Positions 1 to 8,133 are shown, counted from the stretch's first letter. The stretch: 22,016 bases of DNA from CAYXVU01 sp964468725 (GCA_964468725.1 CAYXVU010000089.1:1-22016), one strand, 5' to 3'. Translations and numbers: made by a program. Notes: generated by a model from the sequence alone, not told the origin.

Positions 1-84
1 TCACATCCTATTGTTCTGAAGCACAGCCCGATTATGCTGTGAAGAGGAAATAAATAGAATGGGGAATTCTGCCTTATTTCACAG

Positions 85-119
85 GGTAGAACCCCCTTTT
101 TTCTAGGTAGAACTACCTA
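85..119. promoter_or_regulatory. Candidate NarL/FixJ-type operator, two half-related sites
   Basis: The sequence taggtag-aa-ctaccta at 104-119 is a perfect 7-2-7 inverted repeat. This is the spacing known for dimeric NarL/NarP-type regulators, although the base sequence is not the enterobacterial consensus. The octamer ggtagaac inside it (106-113) also occurs at 85-92, exactly 21 bp upstream, about two helical turns, so both copies would face the same side of the helix. The nearby gene at 490-1143 encodes a NarL/FixJ-family regulator. That this regulator binds here is inference. Confidence 0.4.
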
Positions 120-247
120 TCCGCAAGCTCCGGAGGAGCGGCCTGTCTATAGTGGTCTTCTACAGAGAGAAGGTGATGGGGTATTTCGTAAGGGTGACGA
201 GAGGGCTGGCGGTGAGTTATACCGGGTTGCAAATCAACCTGAGAGGG

Positions 248-311
248 TTGAGCGGCGGTCTCTGACCGCCGACCTTGCGTACGAGCACGGCGGTCAGAGA
301 CCGCCGCTCAA
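248..311. repeat. Nested inverted repeat with 24-bp perfect arms
   Basis: The arms 248-271 and 288-311 are exact reverse complements separated by 16 nt. Each arm carries its own hairpin, cggcggtc-tct-gaccgccg (253-271) and cggcggtc-aga-gaccgccg (288-306). The element could therefore fold as one long stem or as twin hairpins. There is no U-rich tail, so an intrinsic terminator is unlikely. It resembles a dispersed REP/MITE-like palindrome, but only one copy is present in this window. Confidence 0.85.
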
Positions 312-350
312 CGAAGATCTCTCATCTTGTTTTGCAATTCCGTATTAGTA

Positions 351-370
351 GAGGATGTGCGAGGATGTGC
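351..370. repeat. Tandem duplication of a 10-mer
   Basis: The decamer gaggatgtgc occurs twice back to back (351-360, 361-370). It sits 40 nt to the right of the nested inverted repeat. No function is apparent. Confidence 0.8.
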
Positions 371-489
371 AGGGCTTTCCTCAATCAGAACCAAATCGGT
401 TTGCCAGCCAACGATGATGCCTTGCCGGTTCCGTCGTCGAATGCTCAACCGCTTGATGTCCTCGCTTAGTTGCCCATCGCCCCTGACCT

Positions 490-1143
490 CTATAATTCAT
501 TGAGGTTCTCAATCGCAAATTTCAACAGGGCGTTGCGCCCTTTTATATCCAGTTTTTCACTCATGTTCTCGCGGTGATGCTCGACCGTGCGAGGGCTGAT
601 GAATAATTCGGCGGCGATCTCTTTGCTGGTCTTATATTCGGCAATCATTCTGAGGATTCGCCGCTCAGTTTCCGTCAACTTCGTCAGAGCTGATTGTCCG
701 CCGGAAGATTCATCGCGGCGGCCTCGGTTGATTAGATAATTCGATAGAGTGGGGGAGATATAGTTTTTGCCCTCAACGACCGCCTTGATGCAGCTGACGA
801 TGTCGGTGACAGCGCTGTTTTTGAGGACATATCCCATCACGCCTAAATCCAATGCCCCGTTGAAAAATTGCTCATCGTCATACATTGTGAGGAGGATTAC
901 TTTGACCCTCATTCCCCGATCCCGCAAAGCCCTCACTACCTCAAGGCCATCTTTGCCGGGCATCTCGACATCGAGCACGGCAACATCGAGTTGTAGCTGA
1001 CGAATCAACTCAAGCGCCGAATCCCCGTCGGCTGCCTCTTCGATAACCTTCAAGTTGGGAGCGGCTTCGATGATCTGGCGCAATCCGTTACGAAAGATCG
1101 GGTGGTCGTCGGCAATCAAGATTTTGATATCAGGGCGTTCCAT
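490..1143 (-). CDS. NarL/FixJ-family response regulator
   Basis: This 217-residue protein is a DNA-binding response regulator. The receiver domain (about 6-125) has the acidic pair D12-D13, the phosphoacceptor D58 in a LDVEMPG context, T86 and K108, all at expected places. The C-terminal LuxR-type helix-turn-helix (about 153-213) contains TSKEIAAELFISPRTVEHHR. The family acts as a transcription factor that dimerises on phosphorylation. Its start codon lies inside the upstream sensor kinase gene, with a 14-nt overlap (1130-1143), and an AAGGA ribosome site sits at 1152-1156. This suggests translational coupling and makes the kinase its likely partner. The target genes are not known; the palindrome at 104-119 is one candidate. 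Length and motifs are complete. Confidence 0.95.
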   Translation of the reverse strand: MERPDIKILIADDHPIFRNGLRQIIEAAPNLKVIEEAADGDSALELIRQLQLDVAVLDVEMPGKDGLEVVRALRDRGMRVKVILLTMYDDEQFFNGALDLGVMGYVLKNSAVTDIVSCIKAVVEGKNYISPTLSNYLINRGRRDESSGGQSALTKLTETERRILRMIAEYKTSKEIAAELFISPRTVEHHRENMSEKLDIKGRNALLKFAIENLNEL

Positions 1144-4100
1144 CGCCAGTTCCTTTCACGGGCATGGTGATTTTCAGTGTCGTGCCCCTTTCAGGAGACG
1201 AATCAATGGTGAGCGCGGCTCCCAGCAGTCGAACCCGCTCGCCAATGCTGGCAATCCCAAGTCCTGCCCGACGAGTAAAGATCGAAGTCTCCGGGTTATC
1301 ATCGAACCCTTTGCCATCATCCTTGATCGTTATGGTCAGCGTCTCTCCGGTGCGGTCTATGATGATGAGCGCCTCGCTGGCGTAAGAATGCTTGACGATG
1401 TTGTTGATGCTCTCCTGAATGATGCGATAGAGGTTGATCTCGTACTCTTTGGAAAACAGCCCTTCGAGCGGAACGATGCGAGCCGAGAATTGAATGCCGG
1501 AGGAGGCAGCAACCTTTTCAATCATATCTTCGAGGGCGCTTTTGAGGCCGAATCTGTCGAGGTGTAGCGGTCGCAGATTGTAGGCAATCTGTTTGGCTTC
1601 GGCAATGGCGTCAGAAACAATCGAGTCAATCTCCTTGAACTGCTGAGCGGCTTTGCTATTCGAATCCGACAAACCCGCGCCGATCAAGGCTCGGTTCTTG
1701 ATGACCAGCAAGTTCTGGCCGAGGCCGTCGTGCAACTCCGAGGCGATACGTTTGCGCTCCATCTCTTGAGAAGAGACCAAGCGGCGCGAGAATGCTTGTT
1801 GCGCTACCTGCGCTTGCTTCAGCCTGGCAATGCGAAGGCGATAGAAAATCGCAACGATTCCGAACGCCGCCAAGACGACCAGACCCTGAAACCACCAGGT
1901 TTGATAAAAAGGCGGCACCGCCCGAATCTTTATCGTCGCGCCTGCTTCGTTCCACACGCCATCGGCGTTGGCGGCGATCACCCGAAAAGTATAATCTCCG
2001 GCAGGAATATAGGAATAGAAGGCGGCACGGCGGTTACCGACTTCGACCCAGTCTGCATCCAGCCCTTCAATCTTGTAGCGAAAACTCAAGGATTCGGGTC
2101 TGATGAAGCTCAAGGCCGTGTATTGAATCTCAAGGTTTTGCTGGCCTGCGGGGATATCCACTCCATTAGTAAAGGCGATCTCTTTTCGATTGATGAGAGC
2201 TGAATCGATCAACACAGGAGGGGGCAACGGATTGAAGGAAATGTCTTTCGGCTCGATTACGACGACTCCGCTTATCGTTGGAAACCACAAACGCCCGTCG
2301 CGCCCGCGAAAGCCAGCGGGCTGCCGACCTCCGTTGCACTCGGAATTTAGCATTCCCTCTTTAATGCCATAAGAGATCGAAGTCAGTCGGGTAAGCTGTC
2401 CGTCAGCGAAGCGATTGAGTTGCTGACGGCGAACGCAATAGATGCCCTGATTGCTGCTCATCCATAAATTGCCCGCATCGTCTTCGAGGATTTGAAAAAC
2501 CCCGTTGCTGAACAACCCGTCATTGGTTGTGTAGCGCGTAATTCGCCCGTCCTTGAAGCGATTCAAGCCACCATCGTACGTGCCAATCCAGATGGCGCCG
2601 TCGCGGTCTTCATAAAGCGAGCGAACCCGATTGCTCGATAGCCCGTCGCTTTCCGTGTACGGAGTGAACCTGCCGTTTTGATAACGAACCACCCCGCCGT
2701 AAGTGCCAATCCAGATAGCGCCCTCTCGGTCTTCAATCAGCGCGTGTATCTCGTCATCAGGGAGTCCCTGTTCTTTTCGATATCGCAGGCTCTTTCCCTC
2801 TCGATTCTCGAACAACCCCATTCGCGTGCCGAACCAGAGAGTTCCCTGGCGGTCACGATGGATGACGTTGATGTCCGCCCAATCGTCACCGCCGTCAAGC
2901 AGAGCCGTTTCCTCCATGACCTTGCCATCTTTATATAAGAAGACTTCATCCGGCGTGCCAATCCAGATATGGCCATCATGGTCTTCGTACAGCCCCATAA
3001 TATTGTAGAAATGGCCGCCAGCGGATTGTTGATCCGCTGGCGGGGGGAGCGGTATGACAGAGAAAACGCCGTCCTTGAATCGGAAGAGGCCGTCGCCGCC
3101 CGTCCATAAATTTCCTGCCCGATCTTCGATCATCGGATATAGACTTTTGCCTCCCGGCGTAGTTGCCGGAAGGTACGCTTTGATGACCTGCTTGTTGATG
3201 CGGAACATCCCATTGCCGTTGGTGCCTACCCATATCGTCCCTTCCCGATCTTCGTAAATCGCCGTGATTCGATTTGAGGGGAGCCCGTCGGCAGTCGTGA
3301 AGGTCGTGAAGCGACCGTTCTGATATTTCACCAGCCCGCCACCGGGTGTGCCCAACCAAAGAGCTCCGGTACGGTCTTCGCAAAACGATGTGATCATGAA
3401 GGGCGGTAAGCCATCTTTCGTTGTGAAACGGGTCAGCCTGCCGCTTTCAAGCAGATACAACCCGTCGCGCAGGGTGCCGATCCAGAGCTTGCCCTGCCGG
3501 TCTTCATAGAGTTGCGGACGGTCTTGATCGTCTGCGCTGAAATCAGGAATTGTGAATTCGGTAATCCCGCCGTCTGTCACCTGTCGCAATCGGGTTTCGA
3601 ACCGATACCATATCGTGCCGGATCGTCCCGCGTAACCCAGCACTGAATCGAAGGAGTTCGTGTTTGTCGTGATGACGATGAAGCGTCCGTCATCGAATCG
3701 GGAAAGCCCGTTGTTTGAGCGAACCAGCAAGTCTCCCGTATCGGTCTGACGAACCGCAAATGTCCAATTGTCAGGCAGGCCGTCTTCGGTTGTGTAGGTC
3801 GTGAACTTTCCATTGTGATATCGAGTCAATCCGCCGTCTTCGGTGCAAATCCAGAGATTCTTTTCCCGATCTTCGAATAGCTTGGTAAAGCGATTGCTCC
3901 TGATGCCTGTGGAATTGATCTTGTTGAATACCCGGAAGCGAACGCCATCGTATCGCACCAGTCCGTCGAGGGTTGTTATCCACAGGTAGCCCTCTGAGGT
4001 TTGCAGAATCGAGTAGATGGAGTTTTGCGGTAGCCCGTTGTCTGATGTCCAGGTGTCGAAGCGATAATCGGGCGAGTTGGCAAACGCCAACTCGCCCATC

Positions 4101-4156
4101 AACCAAACCCCTGTGCAGACCATCAACAGGAAGATGCGGGGACGAAATCTCATCAC
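1130..4156 (-). CDS. Two-component propeller sensor histidine kinase (Reg_prop, Y_Y_Y, HisKA_3, HATPase)
   Basis: This 1008-residue membrane sensor kinase begins with a signal peptide (about 1-26). A long periplasmic region follows with about 14 repeats of the LWIGT...GRFTxYTxxDGLP type, enough for two seven-bladed propellers. Next come a Y_Y_Y domain (about 663-750), one membrane helix (about 756-774), a short coiled linker and a HisKA_3 dimerisation domain with phosphoacceptor H809 in ELHDGLGQN. The HATPase domain shows the N box (N918-N919), DDGKGF (946-951) and GLGI (965-968). In related polysaccharide-sensing systems the propellers are thought to bind sugars or oligosaccharides, but the ligand here is unknown. 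Unlike many such proteins it has no fused receiver or AraC domain. The regulator is the separate overlapping gene downstream. A candidate promoter lies at 4263-4290. Confidence 0.95.
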   Translation of the reverse strand: MMRFRPRIFLLMVCTGVWLMGELAFANSPDYRFDTWTSDNGLPQNSIYSILQTSEGYLWITTLDGLVRYDGVRFRVFNKINSTGIRSNRFTKLFEDREKNLWICTEDGGLTRYHNGKFTTYTTEDGLPDNWTFAVRQTDTGDLLVRSNNGLSRFDDGRFIVITTNTNSFDSVLGYAGRSGTIWYRFETRLRQVTDGGITEFTIPDFSADDQDRPQLYEDRQGKLWIGTLRDGLYLLESGRLTRFTTKDGLPPFMITSFCEDRTGALWLGTPGGGLVKYQNGRFTTFTTADGLPSNRITAIYEDREGTIWVGTNGNGMFRINKQVIKAYLPATTPGGKSLYPMIEDRAGNLWTGGDGLFRFKDGVFSVIPLPPPADQQSAGGHFYNIMGLYEDHDGHIWIGTPDEVFLYKDGKVMEETALLDGGDDWADINVIHRDRQGTLWFGTRMGLFENREGKSLRYRKEQGLPDDEIHALIEDREGAIWIGTYGGVVRYQNGRFTPYTESDGLSSNRVRSLYEDRDGAIWIGTYDGGLNRFKDGRITRYTTNDGLFSNGVFQILEDDAGNLWMSSNQGIYCVRRQQLNRFADGQLTRLTSISYGIKEGMLNSECNGGRQPAGFRGRDGRLWFPTISGVVVIEPKDISFNPLPPPVLIDSALINRKEIAFTNGVDIPAGQQNLEIQYTALSFIRPESLSFRYKIEGLDADWVEVGNRRAAFYSYIPAGDYTFRVIAANADGVWNEAGATIKIRAVPPFYQTWWFQGLVVLAAFGIVAIFYRLRIARLKQAQVAQQAFSRRLVSSQEMERKRIASELHDGLGQNLLVIKNRALIGAGLSDSNSKAAQQFKEIDSIVSDAIAEAKQIAYNLRPLHLDRFGLKSALEDMIEKVAASSGIQFSARIVPLEGLFSKEYEINLYRIIQESINNIVKHSYASEALIIIDRTGETLTITIKDDGKGFDDNPETSIFTRRAGLGIASIGERVRLLGAALTIDSSPERGTTLKITMPVKGTGDGTP

Positions 4157-4262
4157 GGTCTGGCTCTCAATATATTGGGCAGGTTATGCCTGATCCCCTA
4201 CCGATCTGACGCAAGTAGCCACAACCCGCTCATCAGGTTGCCGGAAACGAAGACCCCTATAA

Positions 4263-4290
4263 GGTATAAGAAAGCGTGCCGGAATGACAA
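4263..4290 (-). promoter_or_regulatory. Candidate sigma-70-like promoter for the sensor kinase operon
   Basis: Read on the minus strand, TTGTCA (4290-4285) and TATACC (4268-4263) are separated by 16 nt, matching sigma-70 -35 and -10 boxes at 5 of 6 and 4 of 6 positions. Transcription would begin near 4256, giving a leader of about 100 nt before the kinase start at 4156. No strong ribosome site precedes that ATG. This is a motif match only. Confidence 0.35.
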
Positions 4291-4405
4291 TCATTGGCGC
4301 GCTCTACAGGATGAAAAGAGAGACGAAGTGCCAGCATCGGCGGCTTTGCCTATCTGTCGTTATTGTCCTCTTTCCTGACGCCAATTTGAGGTTGTGACCG
4401 TCAGG

Positions 4406-4690
4406 TTATTCCACCACTCGGGCAATCTCTTCACCCGAAAAGGCGCGCAGGATTTTCGCTCTCAACGTGCCGAACGAGCTAATCAAAAAGACCAATCGCA
4501 TGACCGCTTCATCATCGGGTGCATCGAGAAAGATCACCCCATCGTATTCTCCGGTCGTCCAGACATACTCTTTGATCGTAATGCCATGGGCTTCGGCTTG
4601 CGCTTTGAAGACGCCTGCGCGTTCGGTCGTGTGCTTGATACTCTTCAGACCTTGCTCGGTGAAGTTCCACAAGATAACGTAAGCGGCCAT
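4406..4690 (-). CDS. GYD-domain protein
   Basis: This small, probably cytoplasmic protein of 94 residues fits the GYD family: a ferredoxin-like alpha/beta fold of about 90-100 residues with the motif TTGEYDGVIFLDAPDDEAV near the middle and a MAAYVILWNFTEQG start. The biochemical role of the family is not established. I chose the ATG at 4690 because the purine-rich AGGAGA (4700-4695) lies just upstream and family members start there. An in-frame ATG 36 nt further upstream has no such support. On the minus strand, TACAAT at 4750-4745 could be a -10 box. The gene is divergent from the cyclophilin gene across a 166-nt spacer and points toward the sensor kinase, from which about 250 nt separate it. 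Confidence 0.85.
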   Translation of the reverse strand: MAAYVILWNFTEQGLKSIKHTTERAGVFKAQAEAHGITIKEYVWTTGEYDGVIFLDAPDDEAVMRLVFLISSFGTLRAKILRAFSGEEIARVVE

Positions 4691-4794
4691 AGGCTCTCCT
4701 ATTGTGCTTTGCCGACTCTGGCTCATTTGGCAGTGGCGCTATGGATTGTACCCGGTTGCCCTCGAAAAGCGCATCCCGGTTTTCGGAGCATCGC

Positions 4795-4823
4795 TTGTTC
4801 CGTACTCCCGGCAATGCTAGAGT
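4795..4823 (+). promoter_or_regulatory. Candidate promoter for the cyclophilin gene
   Basis: TTGTTC (4795-4800) is followed after 17 nt by TAGAGT (4818-4823). The preceding TGC gives an extended -10 element. Transcription would start about 27 nt before the ATG at 4857. The boxes match the consensus only partly. Confidence 0.35.
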
Positions 4824-4856
4824 CTCTGCGTCGTTATCAATCGAAAGGAGCAGGCA

Positions 4857-5318
4857 ATGGCAAACCGCAAAGCAATTTTAGAGACCACCAAAGGCAATAT
4901 CACCATTGAATTGTATGAAGACCTCGCCCCTATCACGGCAGGCAATTTTATTGATCTCGTAGAACGCAGCTATTACAACGGGCTGACCTTTCATCGCTAC
5001 GAACCGGGCTTCGTAATTCAAGGCGGCTGCCCCGATGGCATCGGCACGGGCGGCTTCACCGACCCGCAAACCGGACGCGAACGGCGCATCAAATTGGAAG
5101 TCTCGCCACAACTCAAACACGGCCTGGCAGGTGCTGTGGCTATGGCCAGATCGAGCAATCCCGATAGCGCATCGAGCCAGTTTTACATCACGCTTGGCGC
5201 AGCCCCGTTTCTTGACTTGCAATACGCTGTCTTCGGTCGCGTCACCGACGGCATGGACGCCGTGATGCAATTGCGCGCGGGCGATTCGATGACCCTGGTG
5301 AAGATGGCCGAAGAGTAA
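4857..5318 (+). CDS. Peptidyl-prolyl cis-trans isomerase, cyclophilin type
   Basis: This 153-residue single-domain cyclophilin catalyses cis-trans isomerisation of peptide bonds before proline. The signature FHRYEPGFVIQGG carries R47, F52 and Q55, which correspond to the catalytic Arg, Phe and Gln of the family. SSQFYITLG and FLDLQYAVFGRV also match; the drug-contact Trp of eukaryotic cyclophilin A is Phe here, as in many bacterial forms. There is no signal peptide, so it is probably cytoplasmic. The start is supported by AAAGGAG at 4844-4850. It stands alone between a divergent GYD gene and a metalloprotease gene about 160 nt downstream. Confidence 0.95.
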   Translation: MANRKAILETTKGNITIELYEDLAPITAGNFIDLVERSYYNGLTFHRYEPGFVIQGGCPDGIGTGGFTDPQTGRERRIKLEVSPQLKHGLAGAVAMARSSNPDSASSQFYITLGAAPFLDLQYAVFGRVTDGMDAVMQLRAGDSMTLVKMAEE

Positions 5319-5478
5319 AAGAAGATTGAAGGTCTGTTCTCCTCCACTCCCCTACCTTCAACCTTTCACAACTCTGGTGGTAAACTCAAAGCCTGAGCCT
5401 GTGAATCCTAATTTTGGTATCCGAATCAGGTCTTGCTTCACAACTTGATAAACTTGTGGGGAATAATTGGAGGATGAG

Positions 5479-6924
5479 ATGAAAAGAGAGAGACGCAACG
5501 CGCAGGTAAGTCTTCTTTTGATTCTGTGCATGCTGGTTTGGCCATTACTGGCCATCGCGCAAACCAAAGTCGTCCCGCCGAAGAATCCGTATAAGCCGGA
5601 AGAGGATGTGCAACTCGGGCGCGAGGCGGCGGCGGAAGTCGAAAAAGAGTTGCCGGTGCTCAACAATCGGGAAGTGCAGGGGTATGTCGCCAGTCTCGGT
5701 CGCCGGTTGGAAGCAGCGATTCCGCCCGAATTTCAGTATCGGCAGTTTCAATACTCGACTAAAGTGGTTGATGTTCGTGACCTCAATGCCTTCGCGCTGC
5801 CCGGCGGTTTCACTTATGTCAATCGCGGCATGATCGAAGCTTCGAAAACCGAAGGCGAATTGATCGGCGTGATGGCGCACGAATTCAGTCACGTTGCTTT
5901 GCGTCACGGCACGGCACAGGTGGCCAAAGGGCAGAAGGCTGCGGTCGGCGCGACCATCGGACAGGTGTTAGGCGCGATTCTCGGCGGCGCAGCGGGCGGC
6001 GCGGTGGCGGCGGCCAGTCAGATCGGATTTGGAGCCTACTTTTTGAAGTACAGCCGCGAATACGAACGCCAAGCCGACACGCTCGGCGCACAGATGATGG
6101 CGCGCGCCGGGTATGACCCGCGCGAGTTGGCCAACGTTTTTCAAACGTTGGAGCGCGCGAGCGGCGGCAAGAGCGGCCCGGAATGGATGAGCAGCCACCC
6201 GAACCCCGGCAATCGCTATGAAGCGATCAACCGAGAGGCCGCCTCTCTGCGCGTGCAAAATCCCATTCGGGAGTCGGGAGACTTTGTGCGCACACTCGCT
6301 GTCCTACGCGATATGCCGCGCGCTCGTTCGATGGAAGAGATTGCCAATCGTCGCGGCCCGAATCCGAATACGGGGGGCGGCAGAACTGGCGGCGGTTCAG
6401 GAGGAAGCACCGGCGGCAGCACCTATAGAAGAGGCGAGCCCCCTTCACGAAGCGTGACGCGGTATCAATCGCGCGATAATCTCTTTCGCCTCGACTATCC
6501 GGCCAACTGGCGCAGTTTCGAAGGCAACGACGGCGTGACCTTAGCGCCGGAATGGGCGGTGAGCAACGCCGAAACGACGCACGGCGCGATCATCTCAATC
6601 AACACGGATGCCAAATACCGCAACCTGCGCTCGCTTGATGAGGCGCTCGATCTATTAGTGCGCGATTATCAACAAGGCAATCAGAATCTGCGCGAAGAGC
6701 GCAATCAGCGTTACTTCGGCAGGCTCAACAACGAGCGGGCGGTGGCGACGTACTTAGTCAATCGCAACTCGGCTGGCGAAACGGAGCGCATCTGGGTAAT
6801 TGCGCGGCAGACCGATCAAGGGTTGCTGGCGCTTTTGTTCATCGCGCCGGAACAGGATTTCCGGCAATACGAATCGTCCTTTTCGGCGATGATTCGCAGC
6901 TTCGTTTACGACAATCGCCGCTGA
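5479..6924 (+). CDS. Secreted M48-family metalloprotease with C-terminal PsbP/DUF1795-like domain
   Basis: The 481-residue protein starts at the ATG at 5479, preceded by GGAGG at 5469-5473; a TTG four codons upstream is the alternative. An N-terminal signal peptide (about 1-28) ends in ...LLAIAQ. The M48 zinc protease domain has HEFSH (H134, E135, H138) and the third ligand E196 in EYERQAD. A glycine-rich segment (about 150-180) follows the active site, and SSHPNPGNR is the usual M48 motif. A Gly/Ser linker (about 293-316) leads to a domain beginning DNLFRLDYPANWRSF, typical of PsbP-like/DUF1795 modules. BepA-like M48 proteins act in periplasmic quality control of outer-membrane proteins, and that role is plausible here. 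The role of the second domain is unknown. Confidence 0.92.
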   Translation: MKRERRNAQVSLLLILCMLVWPLLAIAQTKVVPPKNPYKPEEDVQLGREAAAEVEKELPVLNNREVQGYVASLGRRLEAAIPPEFQYRQFQYSTKVVDVRDLNAFALPGGFTYVNRGMIEASKTEGELIGVMAHEFSHVALRHGTAQVAKGQKAAVGATIGQVLGAILGGAAGGAVAAASQIGFGAYFLKYSREYERQADTLGAQMMARAGYDPRELANVFQTLERASGGKSGPEWMSSHPNPGNRYEAINREAASLRVQNPIRESGDFVRTLAVLRDMPRARSMEEIANRRGPNPNTGGGRTGGGSGGSTGGSTYRRGEPPSRSVTRYQSRDNLFRLDYPANWRSFEGNDGVTLAPEWAVSNAETTHGAIISINTDAKYRNLRSLDEALDLLVRDYQQGNQNLREERNQRYFGRLNNERAVATYLVNRNSAGETERIWVIARQTDQGLLALLFIAPEQDFRQYESSFSAMIRSFVYDNRR

Positions 6925-6948
6925 TCGGCGGAAGCGTTCAAAAAACAA

Positions 6949-6976
6949 GAGAGGCGGCTTGGGTTGGCCGCCTCTC
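6949..6976. terminator. Bidirectional intrinsic terminator
   Basis: The perfect 10-bp stem gagaggcggc / gccgcctctc (6949-6958, 6967-6976) has an 8-nt loop. It is followed by ctttttac on the plus strand and, read on the minus strand, by ttgttttttg. It lies between the convergent ends of the metalloprotease gene (6924) and the di-heme peroxidase gene (7036), so it can stop both transcripts. Confidence 0.9.
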
Positions 6977-7035
6977 ACCTTTTTACCGAGAGGCAGTCAG
7001 TGACCCCCTCTCAATCAACACCCTACTGATGCCGA

Positions 7036-8133
7036 TTACTTCTGCGGCAACGGCGGTTCTTTCAAGGTGCAATCCACATTCAACGCTTTGAGGAAGGCGA
7101 TCAGATCGGCCTTCTCCGCAGGCGTGATGCTCTGCTTTTGCAGATTCTTTTTATCGAGGTGGGGATTGTCCAGTCCGCCTCCGAGCATGAAGTCAACTGC
7201 CTCTTCAAGGGTAGCCTTGCTGCCATCATGAAAATAGGGCGCGGATTTAGCGACATCGCGCAATGTCGGAGTTTTGAAAGCGCCCGTCCACTGCACTCGT
7301 TGCGGGTCATCTTCTTTCAAATCTCTGAGGGCGTTGAACCGGCCTTTGTCCACTTTGTCAGGGGGCGCATCCATGCCAACGCCGACGTTGTGATACTGCT
7401 GATCGGTGAACAGCACCCCGGCGTGGCAGTTATCGCACTTGGCCTTCTTGAAGACTTCGAGCCCGCGTTTGGCGGCATCATCCATAGCGGTTTGCTCGCC
7501 CGCTTGAAAACGGTCATACGCGGTGCTGCCGGAAATGATGGTGCGTTCGTAGGCGCTAATGGCCTTCATGATGTTTTCGACGTTGGCGTCGCTATTGAAG
7601 ACCTTTTGAAATTGCGCGCGATAGCCCGCTAGCGCATTGATGCGGGCAATGACTTCATCTTCGTGATCTTTCGCTCCCATATTGCCGCCCTGCCAAGCTG
7701 CCGCAGCTTGTTTTTCCAGCGAACCGCTGCGCCCGTCCCAATAAAACTCTTTGTGATACCCGATATTCCACAGCGTCGGGCTGCTGCGTGTCAGTTTCTT
7801 TTCCAATGCGCCGATGGCCAGCGGCAGCCCATCGGTCAGCCCCTTTTCGCAGACGTGGCACGAATAACACGACCGCGAGTTATCAACGCTGAGGCGCTTA
7901 TCGAAAAAGAGTTGCCGACCGAGCGCCACCTTTTCAGGGGTCATCGGATTATCGGCTGGAATGGCCATTGCCTCGTAGGTCGTCAGGTAGGCGGGGAGAG
8001 GAAGAATTTCGGGTTTGAACCCCGCACCAGGTTCTTCTTTGGCTGCGCACGCTGCGATCAACAACGCCGCCGACAAGGTGCAGGCGAGCATCACCAGCGA
8101 TTTCAATTTCGTCACGGGCATTCGATATCTCAT
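7036..8133 (-). CDS. Di-heme cytochrome c peroxidase / MauG-family lipoprotein
   Basis: This 365-residue exported protein has a lipoprotein signal ending in IAAC, with C29 as lipidation site, so it is probably membrane anchored and faces the periplasm. Two c-type heme motifs, CYSCH (89-93) and CDNCH (233-237), together with KTPTLRDVAKSAPYFHDGS (about 287-305) and GGNMGA (149-154), identify the bacterial cytochrome c peroxidase/MauG superfamily. Such proteins reduce hydrogen peroxide with electrons from a c-type donor, or oxidise other substrates. The first heme motif is directly followed by VCEKG, giving CHVC; C95 is an extra cysteine where I would expect a non-cysteine residue. The start has AAGGAG about 8 nt upstream. 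It is monocistronic, ending at the shared terminator. Confidence 0.92.
   Translation of the reverse strand: MRYRMPVTKLKSLVMLACTLSAALLIAACAAKEEPGAGFKPEILPLPAYLTTYEAMAIPADNPMTPEKVALGRQLFFDKRLSVDNSRSCYSCHVCEKGLTDGLPLAIGALEKKLTRSSPTLWNIGYHKEFYWDGRSGSLEKQAAAAWQGGNMGAKDHEDEVIARINALAGYRAQFQKVFNSDANVENIMKAISAYERTIISGSTAYDRFQAGEQTAMDDAAKRGLEVFKKAKCDNCHAGVLFTDQQYHNVGVGMDAPPDKVDKGRFNALRDLKEDDPQRVQWTGAFKTPTLRDVAKSAPYFHDGSKATLEEAVDFMLGGGLDNPHLDKKNLQKQSITPAEKADLIAFLKALNVDCTLKEPPLPQK

Larger units (their letters stand above)
1..489. other. Non-coding left-edge region (489 nt)
   Basis: I see no convincing gene here. The only open frame of note, starting near 275, runs through an inverted repeat and has no recognisable protein features or ribosome binding site. 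The stretch holds two copies of the octamer ggtagaac (85 and 106), a 16-nt palindrome, a nested inverted repeat (248-311) and a tandem 10-mer (351-370). It lies downstream of the response regulator gene that ends at 490, so any promoter here would serve a gene off the left edge or an unseen transcript. Confidence 0.6.

Noticed and set aside
275..469. 64-codon plus-strand open frame at the left edge
   Set aside because: It begins inside the nested inverted repeat, has no ribosome site, includes the tandem 10-mer and has no protein-like features.
5326..5361. 8-bp inverted repeat ttgaaggt / accttcaa after the cyclophilin gene, as a terminator
   Set aside because: The loop is 20 nt, the stem is AT-rich and no U tract follows. 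It looks more like two copies of the gttgaag-type repeat in opposite directions.
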